Assembly: GCF_001941845.1 (NCBI RefSeq)
Contig: NZ_CP018870.1
Location: forward strand, 7,168,001-7,232,000
Direction of reading: 5' to 3'
Source of the DNA: Streptomyces sp. TN58
Lineage (GTDB): Bacteria > Actinomycetota > Actinomycetes > Streptomycetales > Streptomycetaceae
Length of the DNA: 64,000 bases
The notes beneath the pieces are model-generated. The model was not told where the DNA came from, ran no database searches, and worked only from the letters and a program-made list of their open reading frames with translations. The position numbers and the translations under genes were made by a program. Positions 16,442 to 25,000 of this stretch are shown here, in pieces; the first letter of the stretch is position 1, and every line of letters begins with the position of its first letter.

Positions 16442-18904
16442 TCAGCCCAGGCGGGTGAGCCTGGTGCCGAACGAGGGCTCCGCGAGGGCCCCCTGGACGG
16501 CCACCGGGACGCTCTGGGCCCCCTCGCCCTCACCGGCCGTCAGCACGGCGACCTCCGTGCCGGCCTTCGCGGTGTGCGGCAGCGGCGACGCGCCGGCCGT
16601 CAGGGACAGCTTGAAGCGCTGCCCGGGCACGCCGACGACGTTCAGGTCCTTGACGGCCACGAGCGGCGTACGGCCGCCGAGCCCGTCGTCCACGTAGCCG
16701 ACCGTGTCGCCCTTGCGGACGAGCGCGGTGGACGCGAGTCCCGACCGTACCGCCTCGATGATCTTCTTGCTGTTCGCCTTCACCAGGGCCAGGCTGTTGA
16801 GGGCGTCCTTGTCGGGGGCGGGCGCGCGCTGCTCCATCAACGAGCCGAGGATCAACCGGTCCTTGTCACCGACCCGCTTGTAGGACGCCCACACGAAGGT
16901 TCCGCCGGCGGGCGTGCTGGAGCCGGTCTTGATGCCGCGGACGCTCAGATCCAGGTCCGTGAGCAGGTGGTTGTTGTTGACTAGCTTCGTGCCCAGGCCC
17001 TTGACGGGTGCCTCGGGCATGGCCACGATCGCGCGGAACGCATCGTCCTTCATCACCGCCTCGGCGAGCTTCAGCTGGTCGGCGGCGGTGCTGACGGTGC
17101 CCGCGTCCAGACCGCTCGGATCGGTGTAGGTGGTGTCCTTCATCCCGAGATCTCGGGCGGCGGAGTTCATCTTCTCCACGAACGCGGCCTCGGAATCGGT
17201 GCCCGTGTCCCAGCGCGCCAGCAGGCGGGCGATGTTGTTGCCCGAGGGGATCATGAGCATCTTCAGCATGTCCTGCTGGCTGAACTTCGAGCCGGCGGTC
17301 AGGCCCGTGATCCGGGACTCGTGCTCGGAGTTGCCGTCCGCCACTGCCTTCGCGTCGACCGTGACGGCGGGGCCGGCCTCGTCCTTGCGCAGCGGGTGGC
17401 CCTTGAGGACCACGTAGGCGGTCATCACCTTGGCGACGCTGGCCGTCGGGACGGGCTTCTGCTCACCGAAGGTGCCGATGTCGCCGGAACCGACCACGCG
17501 GACGGCGCCCTGGCCCTTGCCGGGCCACGGTATGGCGAACTGCCCGTCGACGGTGCGCTCGGCCTCGGCGGCGACGAGCCGGGGGGCGGGGAGGGGCCGC
17601 AGCATCTGGCCGCCGATGCAGGCTCCGGCGAGCAGCAGCAGGATCGGCGCCCACACCTTGACGCGGCGCAGCGCGGTGCGGCGCGGGGTCTCCGGCGGGG
17701 CCGGGGTGTTGGTGAGTTCGGCGAGGAGGTCCAGCGGGGGCAGGGGCTGAGGGGCCGCCTGCGGGCGCGGTTGCGGCTGGGGGCGCGGCTGCGGGCGGGC
17801 CGGGGCCGGCGGCGGGACGTCGAGGTCCTTGAGCGCGACGAACTGGCTCGTCCGCTCGGAGTCCGCGTTCCCGCCCTTGGCCCATCCGGGTACCCGCGGC
17901 CCGTCGCCGTCCTTGCGGGCGGTGTCCTCGCCGGCGGAGCGCCCTGCTCCGGGCTCGGCCCGGTCCGCCGCGGGGCGCTTCGCGTCTCCGCCGCCGACGG
18001 CGGTGGGCTTTGGCTCGGGCTCGGGCTTCGGCTCGGGCGCGGGCTCGGGCGCGGGCTCGGGCTTGGGCTTGGGCTTGGCGAGCGTGAGCGTTCCGTCGGC
18101 TTCGGTGGGGCGCGGGGGCATCTTGAGCACGCGCGTGACGTCGTCCCCCTCCGGGACCCCGGCGGCGGGATCCTCGGCATCCGCGGACGCGTCGTCCCCC
18201 TCCTCGGCGCCCTTCCCTTCCTCGGCGGCGTCCTCGGGAGTGGCGGTGGTGGCGGCGGCCCGCGCGGGCACCTTGAGCACGCGCGTGGCGTCGGACGCCT
18301 CCGGGGTTTCACCCTCCGGGTCCCTGCCTCCGGGCTTGCCACCCCCGGCCGTCGCGGCCTTGGCGGGCACGACAGCGTCGGCGTCGTCGGGAGTGTCGGT
18401 GGCGGCCCGCGCGGGCATCTTGAGCACGCGCGTGGCGTCCGAGGCCTCCGGAGCCTCGCCCTCCGCATCGGCGCCCTCGGGCTCAACCGCGTCGGCCGGG
18501 GCGTCTTCGGAGTCGGTCCGGCTTTCCGCGCCGGGATCGTCGGCCGGGTCGGTGGCAGTGGCGTGCACGGGTGCCTTCAGCACGCGCGTGGCGTCGGCAT
18601 CCTTCGCTGCCGCCCCGTCCTCTGGCTCCGCGTCCGTGTCCGCCGGGACAGGGGCCGCCGTCTCGCCGGCCTCGGCCGACGCACCGGCCCGCTCGACGGC
18701 TTCGGCATCCGGCTCGCCCTCGCCCGCCCCGGCGGCGGGGGACGACCGGTCCTCCGGCACGGCGCCGGCTTCGGCCCCGTCCTCGGTGTCCGGGTCCGTG
18801 GACGTGTCATCAGGGTCCGTTCCCGCGACGGCGGTTCCCTCGATCCTCGGGTCCTCCGACTTCGGGTCCTCCGAGGAGCCGCCCGCCACCCTTACCGCCT
18901 TCAT
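16442..18904 (-). CDS. D-alanyl-D-alanine carboxypeptidase with long cytoplasmic repeat domain
   Basis: 820 residues. Residues 1 to about 410 are an acidic Ala/Asp/Glu/Pro-rich cytoplasmic region with four copies of a D(A/V)TRVLK-x-P motif near residues 104, 155, 204 and 254. One TM helix (WAPILLLLAGACIGGQML, about 415-433) is followed by an extracytoplasmic penicillin-binding domain with SVAK (SxxK, near 486), SGN (near 555) and KTGSS (near 660). This is the S11 family that trims the terminal D-Ala of peptidoglycan stem peptides. Typical DacA enzymes have about 400 residues, so the N-terminal half is an addition. The repeat Thr lies in an acidic/hydrophobic context typical of bacterial Ser/Thr-kinase sites (inference). 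Confidence 0.88.
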   Translation of the reverse strand: MKAVRVAGGSSEDPKSEDPRIEGTAVAGTDPDDTSTDPDTEDGAEAGAVPEDRSSPAAGAGEGEPDAEAVERAGASAEAGETAAPVPADTDAEPEDGAAAKDADATRVLKAPVHATATDPADDPGAESRTDSEDAPADAVEPEGADAEGEAPEASDATRVLKMPARAATDTPDDADAVVPAKAATAGGGKPGGRDPEGETPEASDATRVLKVPARAAATTATPEDAAEEGKGAEEGDDASADAEDPAAGVPEGDDVTRVLKMPPRPTEADGTLTLAKPKPKPEPAPEPAPEPKPEPEPKPTAVGGGDAKRPAADRAEPGAGRSAGEDTARKDGDGPRVPGWAKGGNADSERTSQFVALKDLDVPPPAPARPQPRPQPQPRPQAAPQPLPPLDLLAELTNTPAPPETPRRTALRRVKVWAPILLLLAGACIGGQMLRPLPAPRLVAAEAERTVDGQFAIPWPGKGQGAVRVVGSGDIGTFGEQKPVPTASVAKVMTAYVVLKGHPLRKDEAGPAVTVDAKAVADGNSEHESRITGLTAGSKFSQQDMLKMLMIPSGNNIARLLARWDTGTDSEAAFVEKMNSAARDLGMKDTTYTDPSGLDAGTVSTAADQLKLAEAVMKDDAFRAIVAMPEAPVKGLGTKLVNNNHLLTDLDLSVRGIKTGSSTPAGGTFVWASYKRVGDKDRLILGSLMEQRAPAPDKDALNSLALVKANSKKIIEAVRSGLASTALVRKGDTVGYVDDGLGGRTPLVAVKDLNVVGVPGQRFKLSLTAGASPLPHTAKAGTEVAVLTAGEGEGAQSVPVAVQGALAEPSFGTRLTRLG

Positions 18905-19020
18905 CCCAGCCCCGCCTTGCCGCTCACACTGTGCAGATACCGTGCGGCGGTGCCCCGACAGGGCTCCGCCGCACTGCTAGATGCGGGCCGTGGACCTTGC
19001 GTTCCCCGACCCCGATCTTG

Positions 19021-19057
19021 TGACCGTTCGGTCATATTCGGTGAGTACGGCTACTCA
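19021..19057. promoter_or_regulatory. Two adjacent palindromes between the carboxypeptidase and plsC-like genes
   Basis: TGACCG-TT-CGGTCA (19021-19034) and TGAGTA-CGGC-TACTCA (19042-19057) are perfect inverted repeats in the 219-bp divergent gap. They resemble TetR/MarR-type operators. Either flanking gene could be the target. Confidence 0.4.
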
Positions 19058-19123
19058 TGACCGCACCGCCACCCCCGCCGACGATGGACCGCACCACCAC
19101 CGCACCACCGAACGGGGCCGTCC

Positions 19124-19783
19124 ATGCTCAGCCGAATCGCCTCCGCCCTGGTCCCCGCCTTCGGGCGGCTGACCGTCACCGCCGACCCCGGCGCCCGGCC
19201 CGCCACCGGTTCCATCCTCGTGGCCAACCACACCTCACTCGCCGACCCCGCCGTCGTGGTCGCGGCCCTGCGCCGGCACGGGATCGAGCCGGTCATCCTG
19301 GCCACCGCCGGACTGTGGCGCGTACCGCTGCTCGGTCCGGCACTGCGCCGCGAGGGGCACATCGCCGTCCACCGCGGCACCGCCCGGGCCGCGGACTCCC
19401 TGGACGCCGCCGCGATGGCCCTCGCCTCGGGCCGCAGCGTGCTGCTCTACGGCGAGGGCGGCCTGCCCCCGCGCCGTGACGCGGGGGAGTCCGCCCCGGG
19501 TCCCTTCCGCAGCGGTCTGGCCCGCCTCGCCGCCGCGACCGGGGCGCCCGTCGTGCCCGTAGGCCAGGCCGGCTCCCGCCGCCTGTGCTCCGGCAGCCGC
19601 ACGAAGCAGCTCGCGGGAGTCTTCACGGCACCGCTGCGCAGGCCCTGCCTCCACGTGCACATCGGGTCGCCGCTGCAGCTCCCCACCCGGGTGGCGGAGG
19701 CGACGGACCGGGCCCACGAGGCCGTCACCGCGGCCTGGCGTACCGCCGCGTCCGCCGTCGGGGAGACCTGCGCGGCGGCGTGA
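19124..19783 (+). CDS. 1-acyl-glycerol-3-phosphate acyltransferase-like protein (PlsC family)
   Basis: 219 residues. VANHTSLAD is the catalytic HxxxxD motif (block I) and LLYGEGGLPPRR takes the place of the usual EGTR block III. VPVGQAG corresponds to block IV. Family members acylate lysophosphatidate at the membrane face. GEGG instead of EGTRS suggests a divergent acceptor specificity. No TM helix is obvious, so it is probably a peripheral protein. ATG 19124 was taken as start because the protein then aligns from its first residues with other PlsC-like proteins; no good Shine-Dalgarno is visible. It is divergent from the carboxypeptidase gene. Confidence 0.82.
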   Translation: MLSRIASALVPAFGRLTVTADPGARPATGSILVANHTSLADPAVVVAALRRHGIEPVILATAGLWRVPLLGPALRREGHIAVHRGTARAADSLDAAAMALASGRSVLLYGEGGLPPRRDAGESAPGPFRSGLARLAAATGAPVVPVGQAGSRRLCSGSRTKQLAGVFTAPLRRPCLHVHIGSPLQLPTRVAEATDRAHEAVTAAWRTAASAVGETCAAA

Positions 19784-19790
19784 CGGCGGC

Positions 19791-20567
19791 TCAGCGGGTG
19801 CTGTGCCCGAGCAGGACATGGGCCGCGGCCTCCCGGTCGGCGTCGGTGTCGATGAAGGAGACGACCACCGGGCTGCTGCCCGTCGGGCCACCGGCCGTCG
19901 CGCGCAGCCGGTAGCGCTCGGTACGTACCGCCCCGCGGGCGAGCGGTCCGCCGCCCGTGAACAGCGCCAGCGGCTTGGCGTCGTTCGCGACGCGCAGCTC
20001 GGCGGACCGCCAGGTACCGGAGGCCGGGTCGAACCGCTCCAGCAGGAACCCGGGCCCGCTGCCCGCCCGGTCTCCCGGTTCGCCGACGAGCATCTCCATC
20101 TGGAGGGCGACGAGCAGATGCCGGTAGTCGGCGGAGTTCCCGTTGCGCAGGGTGACGGTGAACTCCTGCGCGGCACCGCCCCGTACGAGGGCGAGCCGAC
20201 CGCCGCGGGTGTTCACCGCGACGGTCAGCCGGGTCGGAGCCGGGGGCTGCGTCGCAGGCGCCCGGGTCGTGGGCGCGGTCGAGGCCGTCGCGGCCGACGC
20301 CGTCGCGGCCGACGCCGTCGCGCCAGCGGTAGCGGGCGTGGAGGCAGTGGGCGAGGGCGTCGCCCCGGAAGCCGCGGCCTCGGTGGCCACCGCCGCGGCC
20401 GTGGCCGACACCGCGGCGGAGGCGGAGGCGGAGGACGAGGAAGCGGGGTCCACGCCGTCCCGGGTCCCGCATCCGGCGGTACCGGCGAGCAGGACGGCGG
20501 CCACCGCAGCGGCGCACAGCCCCCTGCGGGGCACGCTGCGTGGCACTCGGGCTCTGGCTTCGGGCAT
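19791..20567 (-). CDS. Putative lipoprotein with Ala/Ser/Thr-rich linker
   Basis: 258 residues. The N-terminus has a basic stretch, a hydrophobic core and a lipobox (VLLAGTAGC, Cys at 33), predicting an exported diacylglycerol-anchored protein. About 80 residues of Ala/Ser/Thr/Pro follow, a flexible wall-spanning linker. The C-terminal roughly 150 residues form a beta-rich domain (LTVAVNTRGGRLALVRGG, EFTVTLRNGNSADYRHLL) like those of cell-surface proteins. The function is unknown. It is convergent with, and 7 bp from, the acyltransferase gene. Confidence 0.75.
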   Translation of the reverse strand: MPEARARVPRSVPRRGLCAAAVAAVLLAGTAGCGTRDGVDPASSSSASASAAVSATAAAVATEAAASGATPSPTASTPATAGATASAATASAATASTAPTTRAPATQPPAPTRLTVAVNTRGGRLALVRGGAAQEFTVTLRNGNSADYRHLLVALQMEMLVGEPGDRAGSGPGFLLERFDPASGTWRSAELRVANDAKPLALFTGGGPLARGAVRTERYRLRATAGGPTGSSPVVVSFIDTDADREAAAHVLLGHSTR

Positions 20568-20687
20568 GGGATCGGTTCCCCCGGGGTCGACGACGCCAGG
20601 AACCTAACAAGCGGGTGACCGGCCGACGAGTCCGATCGGGCCTCGGGGCGGCGACGGTTCGGTCACGGACGACAGCACCCTCCCCCC

Positions 20688-21119
20688 TCAGCGGAGCGGC
20701 TTGTCGAAGCTGAACGCGGTCACGGCCATCCGCTCACGGAAGTAGAAGCGGTGCGCATCCGTCCGCTGGGTGCCGGAGTCCAGGGCGAGGACGGCGCATC
20801 CGGCGGCCTGGGCGTGCTGCTCCAGGTGGGCGAGCAGCGCGCTGCCCACACCGGTGGAACGGGAGGCGGCGGACGTGACGAGATCGTCGACGTAGAGCTT
20901 GCGGACCACCGAGGTGGTGGCGACGATCCGCCAGCCCGCCGCCCCCACGCACAGCCCGTCCGCGCCGTAGGCCGCGGTGAAGCGCAGCCCCTGGCCCTGG
21001 CCCTCTTCGAGGATCGAGAGGAACAGCTCCTCGGTGAGGTGGGGACGCAGTTCGAGCAGGACGGGAAGCAGGTCCGTGATGAGCCGGGCGTCGCCGTGCT
21101 CCAGGTCGATGATCTTCAT
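20688..21119 (-). CDS. GNAT-family N-acetyltransferase
   Basis: 143 residues with the GNAT core: KLYVDDLVTSAASRSTGVGSALLAHLEQHA contains strand beta4 and the acetyl-CoA pyrophosphate loop (Q/RxxGxG/A type, here RSTGVG), and VLALDSGTQRTDAHRFYFRERM is the C-terminal motif B. It transfers acetyl groups to an unknown amine. ATG 21119 has TACCCT six nucleotides upstream on its strand (leaderless). There is no operon partner. Confidence 0.85.
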   Translation of the reverse strand: MKIIDLEHGDARLITDLLPVLLELRPHLTEELFLSILEEGQGQGLRFTAAYGADGLCVGAAGWRIVATTSVVRKLYVDDLVTSAASRSTGVGSALLAHLEQHAQAAGCAVLALDSGTQRTDAHRFYFRERMAVTAFSFDKPLR

Positions 21120-21243
21120 GACGGCAGGGTACGGGGCTCACTCGGGCGCGGGCGCCCTGAACGAAGTCCACCCTGGCGGGACGGGCCGTCCGCATGCCGG
21201 ACACCGGACCCCGTTGTCGGACCCCGGCCCTACTCTTGATCAC

Positions 21244-21426
21244 GTGAGCCCGACGCCTGACGACCAACCGGCCCCCGAACGCCCCCTCGCCGAGATCAAC
21301 GCCGACATCCGCTGCCTCTTCGCGCGCGCCGAGGGCCGCCTCTCCGACGCCGAGCGGATCCGCCACGCCGCACTGCTCCAGGAATGGGCCGCGGCGATGC
21401 GCGCCGCGGTGGTCCCGGCCGCGTAG
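21244..21426 (+). CDS. Small hypothetical protein (60 aa)
   Basis: 60 residues starting GTG 21244 (MSPTPDDQPAPERPLAEINADIRCLFARAEGRL...). After a Pro-rich start it is one long amphipathic helix or helical hairpin. TACTCT lies seven nucleotides upstream, so a leaderless start is likely. Codon use is typical of the chromosome. It sits immediately before the point where the RHS fragment begins. The function is unknown. Confidence 0.6.
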   Translation: MSPTPDDQPAPERPLAEINADIRCLFARAEGRLSDAERIRHAALLQEWAAAMRAAVVPAA

Positions 21427-21487
21427 CCGAACAGACCGCGGTGGGCCGGCCCTCCCTCGAAGTACGACAATTCAGGGATCCGTCGCC

Positions 21488-22339
21488 GTGCAGCTCCCGC
21501 TGACCACCGGTCAGCCGCCCGTGGTGCTGGACACAGACGAGTACGGCAAGCCCCGCACGGGACAGGCCTCGGCCCGCTACGGCCGGCTGGGCGGTCATCA
21601 GCGCTCCAGCGGGACACCCAGCGGTCTGACCCGGATCGGCGCCCGCCTCTACAACCCGTCCACCGGCCGCTTCCTTTCCGCGGACCCGGTCTACGGCGGC
21701 AGCGCGAACGCGTACGAGTACGCCAACGCCGACCCCGTCAACCAGCAGGACCTGGACGGCCGGATCTCCAAGTCCTGGCGCAAGAAGATCATCGAGGCCA
21801 ACGCCTGCAGGACGCTCGGATGGCGCGGCTGCGCCCTTGCCTCGGCGATCTCGGGGATGCTGCTCGCGACCTTTTGCAAGGGCCGAGTCAACAACGCGAT
21901 CCGGCACTTCATGTGGCAGACCAGCCTGACCGTCTTCTTCGGCGCGCGTGCGGCCAAGCGGCTGGGAGACGCGCACGAGTGGGGCGAAAGCGGTTACGAC
22001 ACCAAGATCGACCAGCACAACAGCAGCGTCGCCCGGAGCTTCGCCGTGCGGAACTGGTGGAGCATGCTGCGGTGGTACTACTCAGGCAGCTTCTGGTGGA
22101 ACCTCTGCTCCTGTGCGCTCGTATTCCTTGCCGTCGTCAGAGCCGACGAACACGCCCGCCGTCCCGGGCCGACTGACCTGGTTCCGCTGTCCTGCAACGA
22201 GATCCAGCGCCTGTTCAACAGGGTCGTCGTCCAGCCTCTCCACGACGTGGCTCACCGGCTCGGCTGGCCCCACTGGCGACGCCGCCATCAGAAGCGCTCA
22301 CGCACCAGCCGTTACCGGCTGCAAGCACCCCAGACATGA
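21488..22339 (+). CDS. Orphan RHS C-terminal fragment with putative toxin tip
   Basis: 283 residues. The first 95 are the end of an RHS core: VQLPLTTGQPPVVLDTDEYG, then the hyperconserved GLTRIGARLYNPSTGRFLSADPV and NADPVNQQDLDG boundary. The remaining roughly 190 residues are a variable tip with RHFMWQ, KRLGDAHEWGESGYD and KIDQHNSSVAR, a His/Asp-rich pattern that I recall from DUF6973-like RHS tips, plus a hydrophobic stretch (SCALVFLAVV). The RHS reading frame continues a few codons upstream (GSVAVQLPL from about 21473) and then stops matching, so the large N-terminal RHS shell is missing. It is probably a displaced, non-secreted tip kept as a cassette or a relic. Confidence 0.75.
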   Translation: MQLPLTTGQPPVVLDTDEYGKPRTGQASARYGRLGGHQRSSGTPSGLTRIGARLYNPSTGRFLSADPVYGGSANAYEYANADPVNQQDLDGRISKSWRKKIIEANACRTLGWRGCALASAISGMLLATFCKGRVNNAIRHFMWQTSLTVFFGARAAKRLGDAHEWGESGYDTKIDQHNSSVARSFAVRNWWSMLRWYYSGSFWWNLCSCALVFLAVVRADEHARRPGPTDLVPLSCNEIQRLFNRVVVQPLHDVAHRLGWPHWRRRHQKRSRTSRYRLQAPQT

Positions 22340-22535
22340 AGATCACGATCTACAGCTGGAGTATTAGCCGATGGTGAGGAAGGCGTTCCAGCCAGAAAGG
22401 ATGGCGTACCTGCCTGGCCAACCGGTCGGCCCGTGTGCCCTTGAGCCGCTGGATACCCCTTCCCGCAGCGGTCGGCGTCCGAAGTCGACGGCCTGATTCG
22501 ACCATGACAAGGGCTTGAACGATTACGCTACGCCC

Positions 22536-22922
22536 ATGGGATATGCGTTCACGTTCGAGCGGTCGGCCCCTGGCGACACGTTTTCCTTGAACAACTGGCA
22601 GATGGGATTCGTCCGGGAAGCCATGCGGGAGGCCGGTGCCGCAGCCGGCCAGGGTCTGGAGCAGGTGTTGCGTACGCCGGGACTGGAACCGACCGGGCAG
22701 ACAGTGGACATGGAGAAGTTCCTGTCGAATTCGAACTGGCACGTCAGCAGCGAGGAGGCGGGCTTCATCGCATCACGCTTGCGCCTGGCGGCGAGCAAGG
22801 ACGTGATCTCCGATCTGATGTCGTTCTTCGACGATGCGCCCGACGAAGTCGAGCAGTGGATCGAGGACTTCGCCGATTTCAACGAGCGGTCGGGCCCTCA
22901 CGACGGTTACCGCGTGAGGTAA
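22536..22922 (+). CDS. Hypothetical protein downstream of RHS tip (possible immunity protein)
   Basis: 128 residues from ATG 22536, with TACGCT six nucleotides upstream (leaderless pattern). It is acidic and soluble (MGYAFTFERSAPGDTFSLNN..., DLMSFFDDAPDEVEQWIEDF). No known domain is recognised. Small acidic proteins directly after RHS toxin tips are often the cognate immunity protein, so that role is a reasonable guess, not shown. The 196 bp between it and the RHS gene contains nothing else that I can support. Confidence 0.6.
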   Translation: MGYAFTFERSAPGDTFSLNNWQMGFVREAMREAGAAAGQGLEQVLRTPGLEPTGQTVDMEKFLSNSNWHVSSEEAGFIASRLRLAASKDVISDLMSFFDDAPDEVEQWIEDFADFNERSGPHDGYRVR

Positions 22923-22974
22923 CGCCCGTCGATCAACCGACGACCACAGCCCGGCTGGCCGGCCCGCCCCGTAA

Positions 22975-23235
22975 GGGGCGGGGCGCAGCCGCGGCACAGG
23001 CTTTGGGAGGCCACCTCGGCGCCTGAGGGCAGGTCGGCCAGGGGCCTCCGACGGGGCGGACGTTCGGATGGTGCCGCAGCCGTAACACGCCAGGTGGGGG
23101 TGGGGATGGTCGGCGTTCGGGTTGTGGCGCTCGGCCGGCCGTCGGTGGACACCATCTCGCCGGGTGCGACGAGCTCGCCAAGGCTCCGAGGGCGTACCAA
23201 GGTACCCGTAGGTGGAACAATTCTGCACATAGACC
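22975..23235 (-). pseudogene. Decayed Fur/PerR-family regulator
   Basis: Pieces of a Fur-family protein appear on the minus strand but in alternating frames. LGELVAPGEMVSTDGRPSA resembles the end of the winged helix, ERHNPNADHPHPHLACYGCG resembles the HxHxHxxCxxC metal-binding segment, and PLADLPSGAEVASQSLCRGC resembles the C-terminal CxxC strand. At least two frameshifts are needed to join them. No intact reading frame covers the region. The rest of 22923-23455 shows no supportable gene. Confidence 0.4.
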
Positions 23236-23455
23236 CTCAAGCAGTTTCGTTGCCGAAGTCGGGCTGTGTCGCGGCGAAGGCAACCGTCATCGCGGTGGAC
23301 ATCAGCGGTGACGGAAACGTGAGCTACGGAACGGCGCTCGACGCCTTCGCGCAGCGTCTCTACCAACGATGCGAGCCGAGCGGACCGGTCAAGTGGGTCA
23401 CCGCTTTGCCGAACGCCAAGGCATCAGGAGGGGGCCGCCGGGGCACAAGCGGTCC

Positions 23456-23926
23456 ATGTCCGGAGACCACGCACGTTCCACGAGCGCCCTCTTCCGTTCT
23501 GCCCCCGGCCCCGAAGCGCCGCCTGCGGCGAGGAACAGGCACCGCGGGCGACTCGGTAGGTGGTGGCGCCGCAGGATCCTCGCCTACCGCGACATCGATC
23601 TTCTCTCCACCCGTATCCCTGGCGACCCCGGGCCCGGCCAGGAGTGCCTCCTGTTGGTCCACGTCCGGAAGATCGTCGGCCAGGTCCACTACCGGATCTG
23701 CACAGACTGCGGGCAGGGTTTGATCACCGGCATCGACATCGACGGAAGCTTCCTCTCCAGCGGCCTCGGCAACCGTGCACTGTCCCACCTGCGAGCCCGC
23801 CATCCAGGCATGTCCTGGCGCAGCACCCTGAGCCTGCGCACCACACGTGACCTGCTGCGGTGCATGCATATCCCCGCCGCCTCGGCCGATGTCCCTTGCG
23901 TCCACGGGCTCACCGCAGCCGGCTGA
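23456..23926 (+). CDS. GNAT-like protein with CxxC segment
   Basis: 156 residues from ATG 23456. ICTDCGQGLITGIDIDGSF followed by SGLGNRALSHLRARHPGMSWRST recalls a Streptomyces family in which a Cys-rich turn precedes a degenerate GNAT acetyl-CoA loop (LGLGxRAL). The first 45 residues are Arg/Pro-rich and have poor coding character, so the true start may be downstream. The catalytic status is uncertain. It sits among low-conservation accessory genes. Confidence 0.5.
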   Translation: MSGDHARSTSALFRSAPGPEAPPAARNRHRGRLGRWWRRRILAYRDIDLLSTRIPGDPGPGQECLLLVHVRKIVGQVHYRICTDCGQGLITGIDIDGSFLSSGLGNRALSHLRARHPGMSWRSTLSLRTTRDLLRCMHIPAASADVPCVHGLTAAG

Positions 23927-24027
23927 GGATGGAGTCCGAGTCGTCCCCTGGCCGCCGGGCCTACTCATGTTCGTCTGGGTAGCCGCACTCAGGCGGACCC
24001 CATGATCCGTTGCCTAGCCTTCGGATC

Positions 24028-24366
24028 ATGACTTCCGTACAGCAGATCGATTCGTTCGACGAAGAGGCTCTCCCGCAGCCGACGGGAACCTGGTCCCTCA
24101 CACTGGGCACTGCTGCTGTCGCGGCCGTCGGCTGCCCCCTGCTTCCGGAATTCGTTCCGAACCTGCTCCGCTACCTCCCCGTCTACTTCATCCTGCCCTT
24201 GGGGATCTGGGCGGTCGTCTCAGGAGGCATCGCCCTTCGACGTGTGCGCGGCGACAAGGGAGTCAGTCGCATCCGGGCGCGGGCCGGGATCGCCCTCGGC
24301 ACGGTAGCCGTCGTGACAGCGGTGGCCACCATCGTCTGGGCGTGCTGGGCACTGCGCCATATCTGA
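24028..24366 (+). CDS. Small integral membrane protein
   Basis: 112 residues with three hydrophobic helices (WSLTLGTAAVAAVGCPLLPEF, YLPVYFILPLGIWAVVSGGIAL, GIALGTVAVVTAVATIVWACW) and a basic loop (RRVRGDKGVSRIRAR) that should be cytoplasmic. It resembles DUF4190-like small membrane proteins of actinobacteria. TAGCCT lies seven nucleotides before ATG 24028, a leaderless pattern. The function is unknown. Confidence 0.7.
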   Translation: MTSVQQIDSFDEEALPQPTGTWSLTLGTAAVAAVGCPLLPEFVPNLLRYLPVYFILPLGIWAVVSGGIALRRVRGDKGVSRIRARAGIALGTVAVVTAVATIVWACWALRHI

Positions 24367-24525
24367 GGGTGACGGCCGTGTGAAAGAGCGTTTCGTCCCG
24401 GCCGGGGTGTTTGGTAACTCGGTCGCAGACGCTTGGTACGGGTGGTCCTGCGTGTGAAGATCGTGCCGTGTGCGTACCCAGGAAGCGGTTTCGCGCGTGG
24501 CCGCCCGAGCGGCCAAGGAGAGGTG

Positions 24526-24846
24526 ATGGAAATGTTCGCAGGGAGAACGGCGCGGCTAGTGGTCGGCAACGACGCCGAGGTGCCGTTGGATCTGGTGCTG
24601 GAGCCCTGGGGTGACGTCCATCGGATCTTGCCGAAGGAGGAGTGTGTCGTTGTCACTCATTCCTCTGCGGGAGATGGATCGTGGCCCGGGACGCAGCTTG
24701 GGGATGAGCCGTTCCAGGTTGACCACCGGCGTGACTCGGTCACCGTGTGGGCCAACGGCCACTGCTTCCACCTTTTTGACAGGAGGGGCAACGAAATCGA
24801 CCCGTACATCTACGGGGGATGCCCTGCCCAGAGCCCGGCCGCTTGA
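24526..24846 (+). CDS. Hypothetical protein
   Basis: 106 residues from ATG 24526, with AAGGAGAGG just upstream. It is an all-beta-looking soluble protein (GRTARLVVGNDAEVPLDLVLEPWGDVHRILP... VWANGHCFHLFDRRGNEIDPY). No family is recognised. The pattern of a strand-rich core with a DVHRILPKEECVVV segment is common in small Streptomyces accessory proteins. The 154 bp that follow hold no supportable gene. Confidence 0.6.
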   Translation: MEMFAGRTARLVVGNDAEVPLDLVLEPWGDVHRILPKEECVVVTHSSAGDGSWPGTQLGDEPFQVDHRRDSVTVWANGHCFHLFDRRGNEIDPYIYGGCPAQSPAA

Positions 24847-25000
24847 AGGACTGCTTGACCTGGTGGAGCGGTCGTTCAAGTGCTTCGCAAGTGCCCCACG
24901 AACGGGCAGTGATGCAGCACCGCACGGTCAGGTGTCGCGCCAGTTCGGGGTGGATTCGCGGGTCCCGCTGGCCGGGCTCTGATGGGGAAGGTCCGCCGGG

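Noticed and set aside
18119..18600. Possible CRISPR-like regular repeats
   Set aside because: Four repeats about 150 bp apart encode the DATRVLK protein motif inside a reading frame; the spacing and size do not fit CRISPR.
22773..23366. 197-codon minus-strand open frame
   Set aside because: It overlaps the better-supported gene 22536-22922 and changes character mid-way; only its Fur-like fragment was kept.
22923..23455. Search for an immunity or second toxin gene after the RHS tip
   Set aside because: No frame has consistent third-position GC bias with a start signal.
23094..23723. 209-codon forward open frame
   Set aside because: Poor codon bias, and the second half is out of frame with the GNAT-like gene that fits the region better.
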